A stretch of DNA of 64,000 nucleotides from contig CACEZK010000004.1 in the NCBI GenBank assembly GCA_902564025.1, positions 1 to 64,000 on the forward strand, in the 5' to 3' direction. Positions within the stretch are counted from its first letter, which is position 1. Each line of letters opens with the position of its first letter. The notes beneath the pieces are model-generated. The model saw only the letters and a list, made by a program, of their open reading frames with translations, was not told the origin of the DNA and did no database searches. The position numbers and the translations under genes are program-made. Shown here piece by piece: positions 8,853 to 19,415 of this stretch. Source of the DNA: an uncultured Pelagibacteraceae bacterium (GTDB lineage: Bacteria; Pseudomonadota; Alphaproteobacteria; Pelagibacterales; AG-422-B15).

Positions 8853-11850
8853 TCAAAATAGGACAATTTACGGCGGTAAAGTAAATAGGGAAAAGCCAAT
8901 TAACTTTGTTTTTAACGGAAAGTCTTATATTGGGTATCAGGGTGATACGTTAGCTTCTGCGTTATTAGCTAACGATGTTCATTTAATAGGTAGAAGTTTT
9001 AAGTATCATCGCGCAAGAGGAATATTAACTGCAGGTTCAGAGGAGCCAAATGCAATTGTTCAATTAGGACTTGGAGCACGAACAGAGCCAAATATTCGTG
9101 CAACAGAAGTAGAGCTTTATGAAGGTCTAGAAGCTTCAAGCCAAAATTGTTGGCCATCAGTTAATTTTGACATTGGAGCAATGAACAACTTTCTATCAAG
9201 AATATTCCCTGCAGGTTTTTATTACAAAACATTTAAATGGCCTCCAAGCATGTGGTTATTTTATGAGCATTTCATAAGAAAAGCTGCTGGGTTAGGTCAG
9301 TCACCTACAGCAAAAAACCCAGATAGATATGAACAGAAATTTTATTACACTGATATCACTATTGTAGGTGGTGGCATCTCAGGTTTACTCGCAGCTTTGG
9401 GCGCAGGTCGATCAGGGTGTAAAGTTTTGCTTATAGATGAAAATCCCGAATTAGGAGGATATCTCCTCGATTATAATTTTAGTATCAATGAAAAAGACGG
9501 AAAAAAATGGCTGAAAAAAATCATAGATGAATTAAACGGCTTAGCTAATGTTGTAATTCTCAAAAGAACCACCGCAATGGGGTATTATGATTACAACTAT
9601 TTAACGGCTTTAGAAAAAGTTACTAATCACCATATAGAATTTTCAAGCACTTTACCGAGAGAGAGATATTGGCGCATACGTTCAAAAAAAGTAATTTTGG
9701 CACAAGGAGCTTTTGAAAGACCACTTGTTTTTGCCGACAACGATAGACCTGGTATCATGATGGCATCCGCAGGTCAAAAGTATCTCTCTAGGTACGGAGT
9801 ATTACCAGGTAAGTCAGTTGTACTTTTTACAAACAATGACCATGCTTATTTAACCGCTTTTGAGTTTGTTGAAAAGGGGGCTAAAGTAACAGTCGTAGAT
9901 ACAAGAGATCTTTTAAATGCAAGAATTAGTGAAAAATGTAAATCATTAAATATAACAGTTTTTAAATCGTATTCAGTTATTAAGACCTATGGTGATAAGA
10001 AAGTAAATAGAATAGAAATACAGCAAGTTGATAAAAATCAAAATCAACTAACAGGAGAAGTTGAAAATATTCATACTGATTGTGTATTAATGTCTGGTGG
10101 TTGGAATCCAGCGGTTCAACTGTTTAGCCAATCAAGAGGAAAACTAAAATATGATCTAAAGATAAATACTTTTGTTCCTGATAAAATCATCGAAAACCAA
10201 AAAATAATTGGTTCGAACAATGGTCAGTTTAATCTGCAAGAAAATCTTAATGAATCTTTTGAAGCAGGAATAGCAGCAGCTAATGAACTTAATTTCAATA
10301 GTGTTGAAAAAGTTAATTGGACTGGAAAAGAAGAGATAGAGTTCACACATTCTGATGTTGAGCCATATATGTTAGGTAAGAAAAAAGTTACAAAAGGATC
10401 TAAACATTTCATTGATTTTCAAAACGATGTAACTGCTGCAGATATTTTTCTAGCGCAACGAGAAGGCTATATCAGTGTAGAACATACAAAAAGGTACACA
10501 ACAACAGGGATGGGCACTGACCAAGGAAAAACTTCCAATGTTAATGCATTGGCTTTGATGTCTCATATTCATAATAAACCTGTTGACGAAATAGGACACA
10601 CAACTTTTAGACCGCCTTATGCTCCTCAGACAATCGGAGCAATAGCTGGAAGAAGTGTTGACAAGCTTTTTGACCCTGAACGAAAAACATCAATGCATGA
10701 ATGGCACGTTGAAAATAAAGCTGTATTTGAGGATGTTGGGCAATGGAAAAGACCATATTATTTTCCTCAAAACAAAGAGGATATTCACCAAGCAGTTAAA
10801 AGAGAATGTTTAGCAGTAAGGAACAGCTTGGGTATATTAGATGCATCAACCCTTGGAAAGATTGATCTACAAGGGCCTGATGCCGCTAAATTCCTAAACA
10901 TGATTTATACAAACGCTTGGTCAAAACTTGAAATTGGCTCATGCAGATACGGATTAATGTGCAATGAGCATGGCATGATATTTGATGATGGGGTTACAAG
11001 TAGGTTGGGAGAAAATCATTATCACATGACAACGACGACTGGTGGCGCTGCGAGAGTAATGTCCTGGTTAGAAGAATTTCTACAAACAGAATGGCTTGAT
11101 ATGAAAGTGTTTTGCACCTCAGTTACTGAACAGTGGGCTGTGCTCTCTATATCGGGACCAAATTCAAGAGAATTTTTAAAAGATTTAACAAATATTGATT
11201 TATCAAAAGAAAATTTTCCATTCATGAAATTTAGAGAAGGGGAAGTTTGCGGAGTTAAAGCAAGAATATTCAGAATCAGCTTTACTGGAGAGTTAAGCTA
11301 TGAGGTTAATGTTCCTGCGCGTTATGGACGTTATGTTTGGGAAAAATTTATGGAACATGGGAAAAAATACAACATTACTCCATATGGTACAGAGACAATG
11401 CATGTATTGCGAGCAGAGAAAGGATTTATAATTGTTGGACAAGATACAGATGGAAGTGTCACACCAAGTGATATGAATATGGATTGGATCGTTTCAAAGA
11501 AGAAAGAAGATTTTCTTGGAAAGAGATCCTTTACGAGATCTGATACTGTTAGACATGATAGAAAAAAATTTGTTGGACTCTTAGTTAATGACAAAAAAAC
11601 AATTCTTCCAGAAGGATCACATATCGTTGAAAAGGCATTAAAACAGCCACCGATGAAAATGTTAGGACATGTTACATCTAGTTATTACAGTCCTGCTTTA
11701 GGTTATCCAATCGCTCTAGCGATGTTAAAAGATGGCTTTAGTAAAATGGGTGAACAAGTAGTTGTACCACTTATGAATGGCAAGATTATTGAAGCTACTG
11801 TGACAGATACAATATTCTACGACAAAGAAGGTAAGAGAAATAATGAGTAA
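8845..11850 (+). CDS. soxA: Sarcosine oxidase subunit alpha
   Basis: About 1000 aa: N-terminal 2Fe-2S-like domain, central FAD domain, GcvT C-terminus; start re-set to MSNQNRTIYGGKVNR. Confidence 0.95.
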   Translation: MSNQNRTIYGGKVNREKPINFVFNGKSYIGYQGDTLASALLANDVHLIGRSFKYHRARGILTAGSEEPNAIVQLGLGARTEPNIRATEVELYEGLEASSQNCWPSVNFDIGAMNNFLSRIFPAGFYYKTFKWPPSMWLFYEHFIRKAAGLGQSPTAKNPDRYEQKFYYTDITIVGGGISGLLAALGAGRSGCKVLLIDENPELGGYLLDYNFSINEKDGKKWLKKIIDELNGLANVVILKRTTAMGYYDYNYLTALEKVTNHHIEFSSTLPRERYWRIRSKKVILAQGAFERPLVFADNDRPGIMMASAGQKYLSRYGVLPGKSVVLFTNNDHAYLTAFEFVEKGAKVTVVDTRDLLNARISEKCKSLNITVFKSYSVIKTYGDKKVNRIEIQQVDKNQNQLTGEVENIHTDCVLMSGGWNPAVQLFSQSRGKLKYDLKINTFVPDKIIENQKIIGSNNGQFNLQENLNESFEAGIAAANELNFNSVEKVNWTGKEEIEFTHSDVEPYMLGKKKVTKGSKHFIDFQNDVTAADIFLAQREGYISVEHTKRYTTTGMGTDQGKTSNVNALALMSHIHNKPVDEIGHTTFRPPYAPQTIGAIAGRSVDKLFDPERKTSMHEWHVENKAVFEDVGQWKRPYYFPQNKEDIHQAVKRECLAVRNSLGILDASTLGKIDLQGPDAAKFLNMIYTNAWSKLEIGSCRYGLMCNEHGMIFDDGVTSRLGENHYHMTTTTGGAARVMSWLEEFLQTEWLDMKVFCTSVTEQWAVLSISGPNSREFLKDLTNIDLSKENFPFMKFREGEVCGVKARIFRISFTGELSYEVNVPARYGRYVWEKFMEHGKKYNITPYGTETMHVLRAEKGFIIVGQDTDGSVTPSDMNMDWIVSKKKEDFLGKRSFTRSDTVRHDRKKFVGLLVNDKKTILPEGSHIVEKALKQPPMKMLGHVTSSYYSPALGYPIALAMLKDGFSKMGEQVVVPLMNGKIIEATVTDTIFYDKEGKRNNE

Positions 11851-12427
11851 TCAACCGCAATTTTTTTCCCCTCTTACACAAAAAGAAAAAATCGCTTCGG
11901 ATAATATTTCATTGGAGCTAATTGATTTTTTAGGAAAAATTAATGTGAGATTAAAGGAAGATGATGTGCAAGCAAGGGATGCAGTAGAAAAATACCTTAC
12001 ATATAGCCTTCCAAAAAATGCTGGTGAAGTCACCGGAAATAATGAGACTAGAGTTTTGTGGTTAGGACCAAATGAATATTTATTATTAAGTGAAGATGAA
12101 AAAAAAAACAATGTTATCAATGGATTAAGAGAAATACTTTCAAATTTATTTTGCGCAATTACCGATGTATCTGATTATTATTTGACGATGAGGCTTAGTG
12201 GCCCAAAAAGTATTGAAGTCTTAACAAAAGCTTGCCCTCTTAATTTTGATCAATATCTTACAAAAGGAAATTCTTGCGCTCAATCATATATAAGTAAGGC
12301 AACTGTCCTCATTGACAGATTATCAGATGACCTAGTTTTTGATATATCAGTAAGATGGAGTTTCGCTGATTATTTATGGGATTGGTTAGCGGATTCAAGC
12401 AATGAATTTATTTCAAGCAAAAAGTAA
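11843..12427 (+). CDS. soxG: Sarcosine oxidase subunit gamma
   Basis: VLWLGPNEYLLLS and position after soxA. Confidence 0.88.
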   Translation: MSNQPQFFSPLTQKEKIASDNISLELIDFLGKINVRLKEDDVQARDAVEKYLTYSLPKNAGEVTGNNETRVLWLGPNEYLLLSEDEKKNNVINGLREILSNLFCAITDVSDYYLTMRLSGPKSIEVLTKACPLNFDQYLTKGNSCAQSYISKATVLIDRLSDDLVFDISVRWSFADYLWDWLADSSNEFISSKK

Positions 12428-12432
12428 TTATT

Positions 12433-12780
12433 GTGAAAGTATCATTATTACTTGCCTTATCTCGATCAGTTTTTAAAAAATGCCCGCAATGCGGAGAAGA
12501 AAAAATTTATAAGCAATATTTGAAACTGAAGCCTTATTGCAATAATTGTAATGAAAAGTTCTCAATTTACAGAACGGATGATTTTGGTCCTTGGCTTACA
12601 ATTATTATTGTTGGACACATCATTGTTCCTTTAGTTTTATATATAGAACAAAACTATTCACCTCAGTTATGGTTGCAGGCAATTACATGGATACCAATTA
12701 CAATACTGACCGTACTTTATATGCTTCCAATATCAAAAAGTATATGTCTGGCTATATTGTGGAGCTTAAGGGATAAATAA
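12433..12780 (+). CDS. DUF983 family protein
   Basis: KKCPQCGEEKIYKQYLKLKPYCNNCNEKF zinc-ribbon followed by two TM helices; GTG start. Confidence 0.8.
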   Translation: MKVSLLLALSRSVFKKCPQCGEEKIYKQYLKLKPYCNNCNEKFSIYRTDDFGPWLTIIIVGHIIVPLVLYIEQNYSPQLWLQAITWIPITILTVLYMLPISKSICLAILWSLRDK

Positions 12781-12782
12781 TT

Positions 12783-13805
12783 ATGAGATTGGTTTTATTG
12801 TTCTTATTTTTATTTTATGCTGCATCAGCAAGTACTGAAGACCTGCCACAAACCCCCGTACATCATTTATCGGATGGAACTTATGCAAACACTAATGGAG
12901 TACCATATGAAAGTAGTTTTAAAAAACTAATGCAATGGAGTTGGGAGAGAAGAAGTAAGGATTTATCGACATTTAAATTTGAAATGGAGAAACCAAATTA
13001 CAAAGAAATATATAACAATGATAACATTGTTACTACATGGATTGGGCATGAAACTTTTTTGTACCAAAATAAGGATATAAATGTGCTTACAGATCCACAT
13101 TTTACTGATCGAGCCTCACCATTAAGTTTTGCCGGACCAAAGAGATATATGCCACCAGGTATGGAAATTGAAGATTTACCAAACATTGATGTCGTAACAA
13201 TTTCTCATAGTCATTATGACCACCTTGATTATAGAAGCGTGAAATTAATCTCGGAAAAATACGAAGATATACTTTTTTTGGTCCCTTTGGGTCTCGAAGA
13301 ATGGTTCATAAATAAAGGTATAAAAAATGTGAGAGAACTTGATTGGTGGGACTCAATTAAAGTAAGTGATACAGAAATTACTTTTGCTCCTGTACAGCAT
13401 TGGTCGGCAAGGGGTTTATTTGATAGAAATGAAACTTTATGGGGAGCTTGGCATTTTAAAAACTATTATCATAGCTTTATTCATTTAGGTGATACAGGCT
13501 ATTCTGATGATTTTAAAGAAATCAGAAAAAGATTAGGGTCAGTTGATTTAGCTGCCATTCCAATCGGTGCTTACGAGCCAAGATGGATCATGGAAGTTTC
13601 ACACATGAATCCTGAAGAGGCAGTTATGTCTTTCTTGGATTTAGAAGCTTCTAAAGCCATTGGCATGTCTTGGGGAACATTTATTTTGACCGATGAGCCT
13701 GTAAGAGAGCCGCCTCAAAAGTTAATTGAAATCGTCTCAAAATATAATATTTCTCAAGATAGATTTTTCACATTAAAGCATGGAGAAACTTACTTAGATA
13801 ATTGA
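12783..13805 (+). CDS. MBL-fold metallohydrolase, NAPE-PLD/UlaG-like, with signal peptide
   Basis: SHSHYDHLD motif, TWIGHETFLYQ, HLGDTGYS. Confidence 0.87.
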   Translation: MRLVLLFLFLFYAASASTEDLPQTPVHHLSDGTYANTNGVPYESSFKKLMQWSWERRSKDLSTFKFEMEKPNYKEIYNNDNIVTTWIGHETFLYQNKDINVLTDPHFTDRASPLSFAGPKRYMPPGMEIEDLPNIDVVTISHSHYDHLDYRSVKLISEKYEDILFLVPLGLEEWFINKGIKNVRELDWWDSIKVSDTEITFAPVQHWSARGLFDRNETLWGAWHFKNYYHSFIHLGDTGYSDDFKEIRKRLGSVDLAAIPIGAYEPRWIMEVSHMNPEEAVMSFLDLEASKAIGMSWGTFILTDEPVREPPQKLIEIVSKYNISQDRFFTLKHGETYLDN

Positions 13806-14680
13806 AGTTTAATTTTTGAAAGTAAGTAAAGAGATAAAAAAGAAATAAAAAAGCCTAATATTAATGAACTTAATGCCGTTTCAAGCTCTATTGGTAAGTT
13901 CACTTTTTCAAAAGCTAAATTTAGAAATTCATTAAACAAAAGAAATAAAACTAATGCCAAAAAGCATGATGTGTAGTGAGCAAATGCATTTGAAGTACGA
14001 ACAAAATTAAATTGTTTGTAGTCAATATCTTTACCGATAAAGAAACCAATCATTAGACCTCCGATTGCTATTGCTGCTTCATTTCCATGTGCAGTCGGCC
14101 ATGTAAGATAAAATAAAAGAAAGATTACAACTAATGATAAATATTTTGTAAAGGTATTGAATTTAATATTTCCTCTTTCAATGTTTTTGTAGATAAGGTC
14201 TGCAATGTAAAGAGTAACTAATCCAACAACCAAGCCTCCTAAAATATCTCCAATGTCATGAACTCCCAAGTAAACTCGGCTTAGGGGTACTCCAAAGAGA
14301 AAAATTATTGAAAGTGATTTCACAAATACATTTTTCACATTCAAGGCTATATAAAGCCAAATCACAACCGCAATTTGAGTGTGACCGCTTGGAAATCCGA
14401 ATGAAGTTTCAGTTTGAAGCCATGGATCAATATTAAGAGCAAAATCTGGCCTAGGATCTTGGAAAAAATCTTTCAGAAACGAATTTATGATTGCGGAAAA
14501 GAAAACTATTACAAGAAGTTTGCCAAAAACTTTTCGGTCATAACACCAATAAATAAATGGGATAAACATGAATAAAAAATCTCGATATCCCAACCATGTA
14601 AAAAATTCAAATATAGGAGTTAAATAGGGTGTTCGAATATTGACTACCCAAGTAATGTCATTAAGTAAACTATAAATCAT
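13790..14680 (-). CDS. Phosphatase PAP2 family membrane protein
   Basis: KDFFQDPRP...SFGFPSGHTQIAVV...SRVYLGVHDIGDILGG, the PAP2 signature. Confidence 0.88.
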   Translation of the reverse strand: MIYSLLNDITWVVNIRTPYLTPIFEFFTWLGYRDFLFMFIPFIYWCYDRKVFGKLLVIVFFSAIINSFLKDFFQDPRPDFALNIDPWLQTETSFGFPSGHTQIAVVIWLYIALNVKNVFVKSLSIIFLFGVPLSRVYLGVHDIGDILGGLVVGLVTLYIADLIYKNIERGNIKFNTFTKYLSLVVIFLLFYLTWPTAHGNEAAIAIGGLMIGFFIGKDIDYKQFNFVRTSNAFAHYTSCFLALVLFLLFNEFLNLAFEKVNLPIELETALSSLILGFFISFLSLYLLSKIKLQLSK

Positions 14681-14744
14681 GAATATCTGTTGTATTTGTG
14701 GTTTAATTAATTATATATCAAAAAATTATTAATTAGATATTTAA

Positions 14745-15695
14745 ATGAAAGCTATAGGATACAACTCATACGGAGATATTGATAATCTTGAAATTTTAGA
14801 GGTTGCTGAGCCAAGACCTAAAAGAACAGAAGTAATTGTAAAAATCGAGGCCGTATCGCTTAATCCAGTTGATATCAAAAAAATGCAAGGTGGGTTTAAG
14901 CCCATAACAAATCTGAATAAGTTCCCTATATTTACTGCCTGTGATTTCAGTGGTGAAATTACTGAAATTGGAAGAGATGTAGGAGCTTTTAAAGTTGGTG
15001 ATAAAGTATTTGGTATGACAGATATATTATTCAATGGAAGTGCCGCAGAAAAAATTAAAATTTCTCAAAAGTTAGTTTCACTTGTACCAAAAAATATCAA
15101 GTTGCACGAAGCGGCTGCAATACCTCAAGTAGCAAATACATCGTTGCTAGCATTGCGAAATATTGCCTCAATCCGAAAGGGACACAAAATCCTTATTAAT
15201 GGTGCATCCGGAGGAGTGGGTTCTTTTGCAATTCAAATGGCTAAAATATATGAAACAGAAATAACTGCGGTAACCAGTGATAGAAATTACGAATGGATTA
15301 AAAATGATTTTAATATAGATGACGTAGTTGATTATACAAAAGAAGACATTTTATCTTCATCAAAAAAATATGATATCGTTTTTGACGCAAATGGAAATCT
15401 ATCTTTTCCTAATGCATCAAAAATCTTGTCAGCTAACGGAATATATGTGACTACAAAAAATAATATCTACAATAATATCGATGTGGCAAAACAACTGTTT
15501 AAAAGAAAAAAATCAAGAGTTGTATTATCTGGTAGAACTTCAACTGCAAATTTAGATTTATTTAGAATGTGGATTGAAGATGGAAAGATTAAGCCCGTCA
15601 TCGAAAAAATATTTTCTTTTGATCAATATCTTGATGCTTACAATCATCTCAAAAGTGGCCGCGCAAAAGGCAAAATACTTTTAACTTTTAATTAA
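14745..15695 (+). CDS. NAD(P)-dependent quinone oxidoreductase/MDR-family alcohol dehydrogenase
   Basis: VSLNPVDIKKMQGG, ACDFSGEITEIG, INGASGGVGSFAIQMAK. Confidence 0.88.
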   Translation: MKAIGYNSYGDIDNLEILEVAEPRPKRTEVIVKIEAVSLNPVDIKKMQGGFKPITNLNKFPIFTACDFSGEITEIGRDVGAFKVGDKVFGMTDILFNGSAAEKIKISQKLVSLVPKNIKLHEAAAIPQVANTSLLALRNIASIRKGHKILINGASGGVGSFAIQMAKIYETEITAVTSDRNYEWIKNDFNIDDVVDYTKEDILSSSKKYDIVFDANGNLSFPNASKILSANGIYVTTKNNIYNNIDVAKQLFKRKKSRVVLSGRTSTANLDLFRMWIEDGKIKPVIEKIFSFDQYLDAYNHLKSGRAKGKILLTFN

Positions 15696-15698
15696 AAT

Positions 15699-16535
15699 AT
15701 GTCTGACATTGAGGTTAAAAATATTATTAATCCTGTTCCTGCTACAGACGGTGCTGGAGTAAAATTAAAAAGAAGTATAGGTGTGGAGCCAAACTATTTT
15801 GATCCTTTTTTAATGTTGGACGAATTTGGTTCTGAAGACAGCAAGGATTATATAGCTGGTTTTCCCTCACATCCTCACAGAGGAATAGAGACGGTGACGT
15901 ATATGCTGGCTGGAGAATTTGAGCATAAAGATAGTACTGGTGGAGAAGGAAGAATGACAGCAGGTGATGTGCAGTGGATGAAAACTGGCAGTGGAATTAT
16001 TCACTCCGAAATGCCCGCTATGAAGGAGGGCAAGCTTCATGGTTTTCAATTATGGATTAATATGCCTGCTAGCTTAAAAATGAGTAAGCCTGAATATCAT
16101 TATATTGATGCTAATGAGATGAGTGTGCATCACGATGAAGATAAAAAAGTCAAAGTAATTGCTGGAAAATTTGAGAACGCTGAAGGGCCGATTAAAAAGC
16201 ATAATGTTGAGCCAATATTCTTTGATGTTGAACTTAAGCAAAATAAACAGTTTAGTTTTTCAATACCCAAATCGCATAACAGTTTCGTTTACTCGGTTGA
16301 TGGCAAAATAAAAATCGGCAACCTATCTCATGATAATATTGAGGGATCTAAACTAGTATTGTTGACAAATGGCAATAATTTGAAAGTATCCGCTGAAACC
16401 AATGCCAAGTTCTTATTAATCGCAGGTGAACCAATTGGTGAAAGCATTGCTCGTGGCGGACCATTTGTAATGAATACCAAAAGTGAGATCATTCAAGCGA
16501 TTAATGACTATAATAACGGAACATTTGTAAGATAA
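15699..16535 (+). CDS. Pirin family protein
   Basis: PFLMLDEFG, FPSHPHRGIETVTYMLAGEFEHKDSTGGEGRMTAGDVQWMKTGSGIIHSE. Confidence 0.93.
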   Translation: MSDIEVKNIINPVPATDGAGVKLKRSIGVEPNYFDPFLMLDEFGSEDSKDYIAGFPSHPHRGIETVTYMLAGEFEHKDSTGGEGRMTAGDVQWMKTGSGIIHSEMPAMKEGKLHGFQLWINMPASLKMSKPEYHYIDANEMSVHHDEDKKVKVIAGKFENAEGPIKKHNVEPIFFDVELKQNKQFSFSIPKSHNSFVYSVDGKIKIGNLSHDNIEGSKLVLLTNGNNLKVSAETNAKFLLIAGEPIGESIARGGPFVMNTKSEIIQAINDYNNGTFVR

Positions 16536-16543
16536 GGAAAAAT

Positions 16544-17005
16544 ATGAGTATTTATGACATAGAAGTAAAAGACATTGATATGAACTCTATCAAAATGGAA
16601 GAATTCAAGGGAAAAACTCTATTAATTGTAAACGTAGCAAGTTCTTGTGGTTTTACACCGCAATATACTGGCTTACAAAATCTCTATGATAGATATAAAG
16701 ACAAAGGGTTAGAAATTTTAGCATTTCCGTGTAATCAATTTGGTGCCCAAGAAAAAGGAACGAATGAGGAAATAAAAGATTTTTGTGACAAAAAGTATAA
16801 TGTATCCTTTCGCCTGTTTGATAAAATTGATGTTAATGGAGAGAATGCATCACCTCTTTTTGTTAAGCTTACTAAAGAAGCTGGCAGAGAGATACAGTGG
16901 AATTTTACAAAGTTTTTAATCAATAAAGAAGGTGAATTTGTTAGAGGTTTTGGTACACAAAAAAAACCTGAAGAGATTGAAGAGCATATTAAAACTATTA
17001 TTTAA
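16544..17005 (+). CDS. Glutathione peroxidase (Cys-type)
   Basis: VNVASSCGFTPQYTGLQNLYDRYKDKGLEILAFPCNQFGAQEKG. Confidence 0.95.
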   Translation: MSIYDIEVKDIDMNSIKMEEFKGKTLLIVNVASSCGFTPQYTGLQNLYDRYKDKGLEILAFPCNQFGAQEKGTNEEIKDFCDKKYNVSFRLFDKIDVNGENASPLFVKLTKEAGREIQWNFTKFLINKEGEFVRGFGTQKKPEEIEEHIKTII

Positions 17006-17006
17006 G

Positions 17007-17582
17007 ATGTCAGACAGATTAAAAGAAATTTTTATTGAACCACAAACTTGCTATAAATTTACTGAAAAGGAAGTTGCAAACGATACGCTTAATGAACTTT
17101 ATAATCTTATTAAGTGGGGCCCAACTTCGTTTAACTCTAGTCCAATGAGATTAAAGTTTCTTAAAAGCAGTACCTCAAAGGAAAAGCTATCAAAATTAGT
17201 GAGTGATGATAATATTAGCAAAGTTATTAACGCACCTGTATGCACAATTATTGGGATGGATATAGAATTTTGGCGTGATCTTCCCAAAAACTATTTACGT
17301 GAGGATGCTAAACAATATTTTGAAAATGATATAACCAAGTCTGAGGTTACAGCTTTTAGAAATTCATCAATTCAAGGAGGTTACTTTATAAAAGCAGCAA
17401 ATTCCCTTGGTTTATCAGTTGGACCAATGTCTGGCTTCTCAAATGATCTGGTTGATAAAGAATTCTTTAATGGCACAACAATTAAAAGCAATTTTCTATG
17501 TAATTTGGGATACTCTGCTGAAGGTGGTTTTTATGAGAGAGCCCCGAGGTATGACTTTTCTGATATTGCTGAAATAATTTAA
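17007..17582 (+). CDS. Nitroreductase family protein, RutE/malonic semialdehyde reductase-like
   Basis: LYNLIKWGPTSFNSSPMRLKFL...AANSLGLSVGPMSGF; start re-set to MSDRLKEIF. Confidence 0.82.
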   Translation: MSDRLKEIFIEPQTCYKFTEKEVANDTLNELYNLIKWGPTSFNSSPMRLKFLKSSTSKEKLSKLVSDDNISKVINAPVCTIIGMDIEFWRDLPKNYLREDAKQYFENDITKSEVTAFRNSSIQGGYFIKAANSLGLSVGPMSGFSNDLVDKEFFNGTTIKSNFLCNLGYSAEGGFYERAPRYDFSDIAEII

Positions 17583-18550
17583 GCGGCAACCAAATTTAGA
17601 TAAGTATCTTCTAACTTATTGATATCTCTCGCTCTTATTAGTTCATTCACTTCTTGTTTAAATTTTTTAGATCCTGGAACTCCAAAACAAAGTGAAAGTA
17701 ATGGACTGAGCAATTCATAGGTAGATACAGTTTCAATATTCATTTTAATATAATCAAAATACTTTTTCACGACATCGGACTTGTTAACTTGAATATTACT
17801 TTGACCATAAAAAATATGATCCACGTCTTTAATGAAAAAAGGGTTTGCCTGTACTGCTCGACCTACCATCACTCCATCTAAATATTTCAATTGTTCAATA
17901 CAATCATCAATATTTGTCAAACCTCCGTTCATGATAAATTTAATATCAGGAAATTCTTTTTTGATATTGTAAACAAATTCATATTTAAGTTCAGGTAATG
18001 TACGATTTTTTTTTGGATCAAGACCTTTTAGAAAAGCTTTACGGGCATGAATAAAAATAACTTTCACATTACTCTCAAGAACTGTAGAAATAAAATTTCT
18101 AAAAAAATCATAAGAGTCAAATTCATCAACACCAATTCTACATTTTAATGAAACATCCATTGAAGTCTCTTCTCTCATTCCACTTAAGCAATCTCTAACC
18201 AGTTCTGCTTCTTTCATCAAACACGCCCCCATTTTTCCTTGAGAAACTTTTTTAGAGGGGCAGCCAACATTTAAATTGATACCCTGATAATCAAACTTAT
18301 TTGCTAAACTTGTTGAATATTTTAATAAGCCTATATCAGAACCACCAACCTGTAAAATGACAGGTTTTTCGATATTTTCTTTTCTAAGAAGTTTTTTGTA
18401 ATCGCCTCTGTGTAAAGCTTGACTGGCTATCATTTCAGTAAATAAAACAGCTTCTTTTGAGATAAGACGGTACATGTACCTCGCGCTTGGAGTTGTTACT
18501 CCCATCATTGGTGCTACAGAAAAGCGATAGTCAACGTTCAAATTATTCAT
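17579..18550 (-). CDS. dusA: tRNA-dihydrouridine synthase DusA
   Basis: FSVAPMMGVTTPSARYMYRL...GINLNVGCPSKKVSQGKMGACLM. Confidence 0.93.
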   Translation of the reverse strand: MNNLNVDYRFSVAPMMGVTTPSARYMYRLISKEAVLFTEMIASQALHRGDYKKLLRKENIEKPVILQVGGSDIGLLKYSTSLANKFDYQGINLNVGCPSKKVSQGKMGACLMKEAELVRDCLSGMREETSMDVSLKCRIGVDEFDSYDFFRNFISTVLESNVKVIFIHARKAFLKGLDPKKNRTLPELKYEFVYNIKKEFPDIKFIMNGGLTNIDDCIEQLKYLDGVMVGRAVQANPFFIKDVDHIFYGQSNIQVNKSDVVKKYFDYIKMNIETVSTYELLSPLLSLCFGVPGSKKFKQEVNELIRARDINKLEDTYLNLVAA

Positions 18551-19412
18551 AATTTAGTTTTTGCCTAACAGTTATAAGTACTCCGCTACTCACAATACAA
18601 AGAATTCCAAAGCACACTATTATGTTTGGAATATCTCTAAAAAATAAGACGCTTATTAGCATATTACTGACGATTTCAAAATAGTGAAATGGAGCTAAAA
18701 TGCTTGCTTCAGCATTTTGATAAGCTTTTATAAATATAAAATGCACTAGAATCACAACTAAACCAATTGAGCCCATCAAAATAATCTGACTAAAATTAGG
18801 ATCACTGTTCCAATAAAAAGGAAGAAAGATAGTCATTATTAGTGCCCCAGGAATAGCGGTATAACACAGGCTTACCCATGGATCAGAAGTAAAGTTTACG
18901 CGGCGCGTGTAAACAAGATACATTGCATAAAAGAATCCTGAAAATAAGGCAAATAAAGAAAAATAATTAAACTCACTAAACCCTGGCTGTATTACTAAAA
19001 GAGTTCCAAAAAAACCAAAAAATGTACAAAAGATCTTTAGTGAATTTAATTTTTCTCCCAAAATAAATGAAGACATGAATACCACCACAATGGGAGCAAT
19101 GAGCATTATGCTTAATGCATTAGCAAGAGGGATTTGTGAAATTGATGCATAAAAGAATGCCGTCGCAAGAAATATAAAAGTACCTCTGATTAATTGATGC
19201 TTTGTTGATTGATTAACAAATTCTTTTTTTCCTTTTAAAAAATAAACAAGTGGTACTAAGAAAATAAAATGACTGAAAAAACGTCCCCAAATTATTTCAA
19301 GTATACCAATGTCCTCGCTTAAGTACTTAGCAAGCGCATCATATAAAGGAGCTATTAATAATCCAAGGCATAACAATGATATGCCCAAAATAACATTCTG
19401 CTCTTTAAGCAT
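18543..19412 (-). CDS. EamA/DMT family transporter
   Basis: About ten TM helices with EamA repeats (ALSIMLIAPIVVVFMSSFILGEKLN). Confidence 0.85.
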   Translation of the reverse strand: MLKEQNVILGISLLCLGLLIAPLYDALAKYLSEDIGILEIIWGRFFSHFIFLVPLVYFLKGKKEFVNQSTKHQLIRGTFIFLATAFFYASISQIPLANALSIMLIAPIVVVFMSSFILGEKLNSLKIFCTFFGFFGTLLVIQPGFSEFNYFSLFALFSGFFYAMYLVYTRRVNFTSDPWVSLCYTAIPGALIMTIFLPFYWNSDPNFSQIILMGSIGLVVILVHFIFIKAYQNAEASILAPFHYFEIVSNMLISVLFFRDIPNIIVCFGILCIVSSGVLITVRQKLNYE

Positions 19413-19415
19413 GGT

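Noticed and set aside
16544-17005. Possible selenocysteine glutathione peroxidase
   Set aside because: The catalytic position is an ordinary Cys codon (SSCGFTPQY) with no in-frame TGA.
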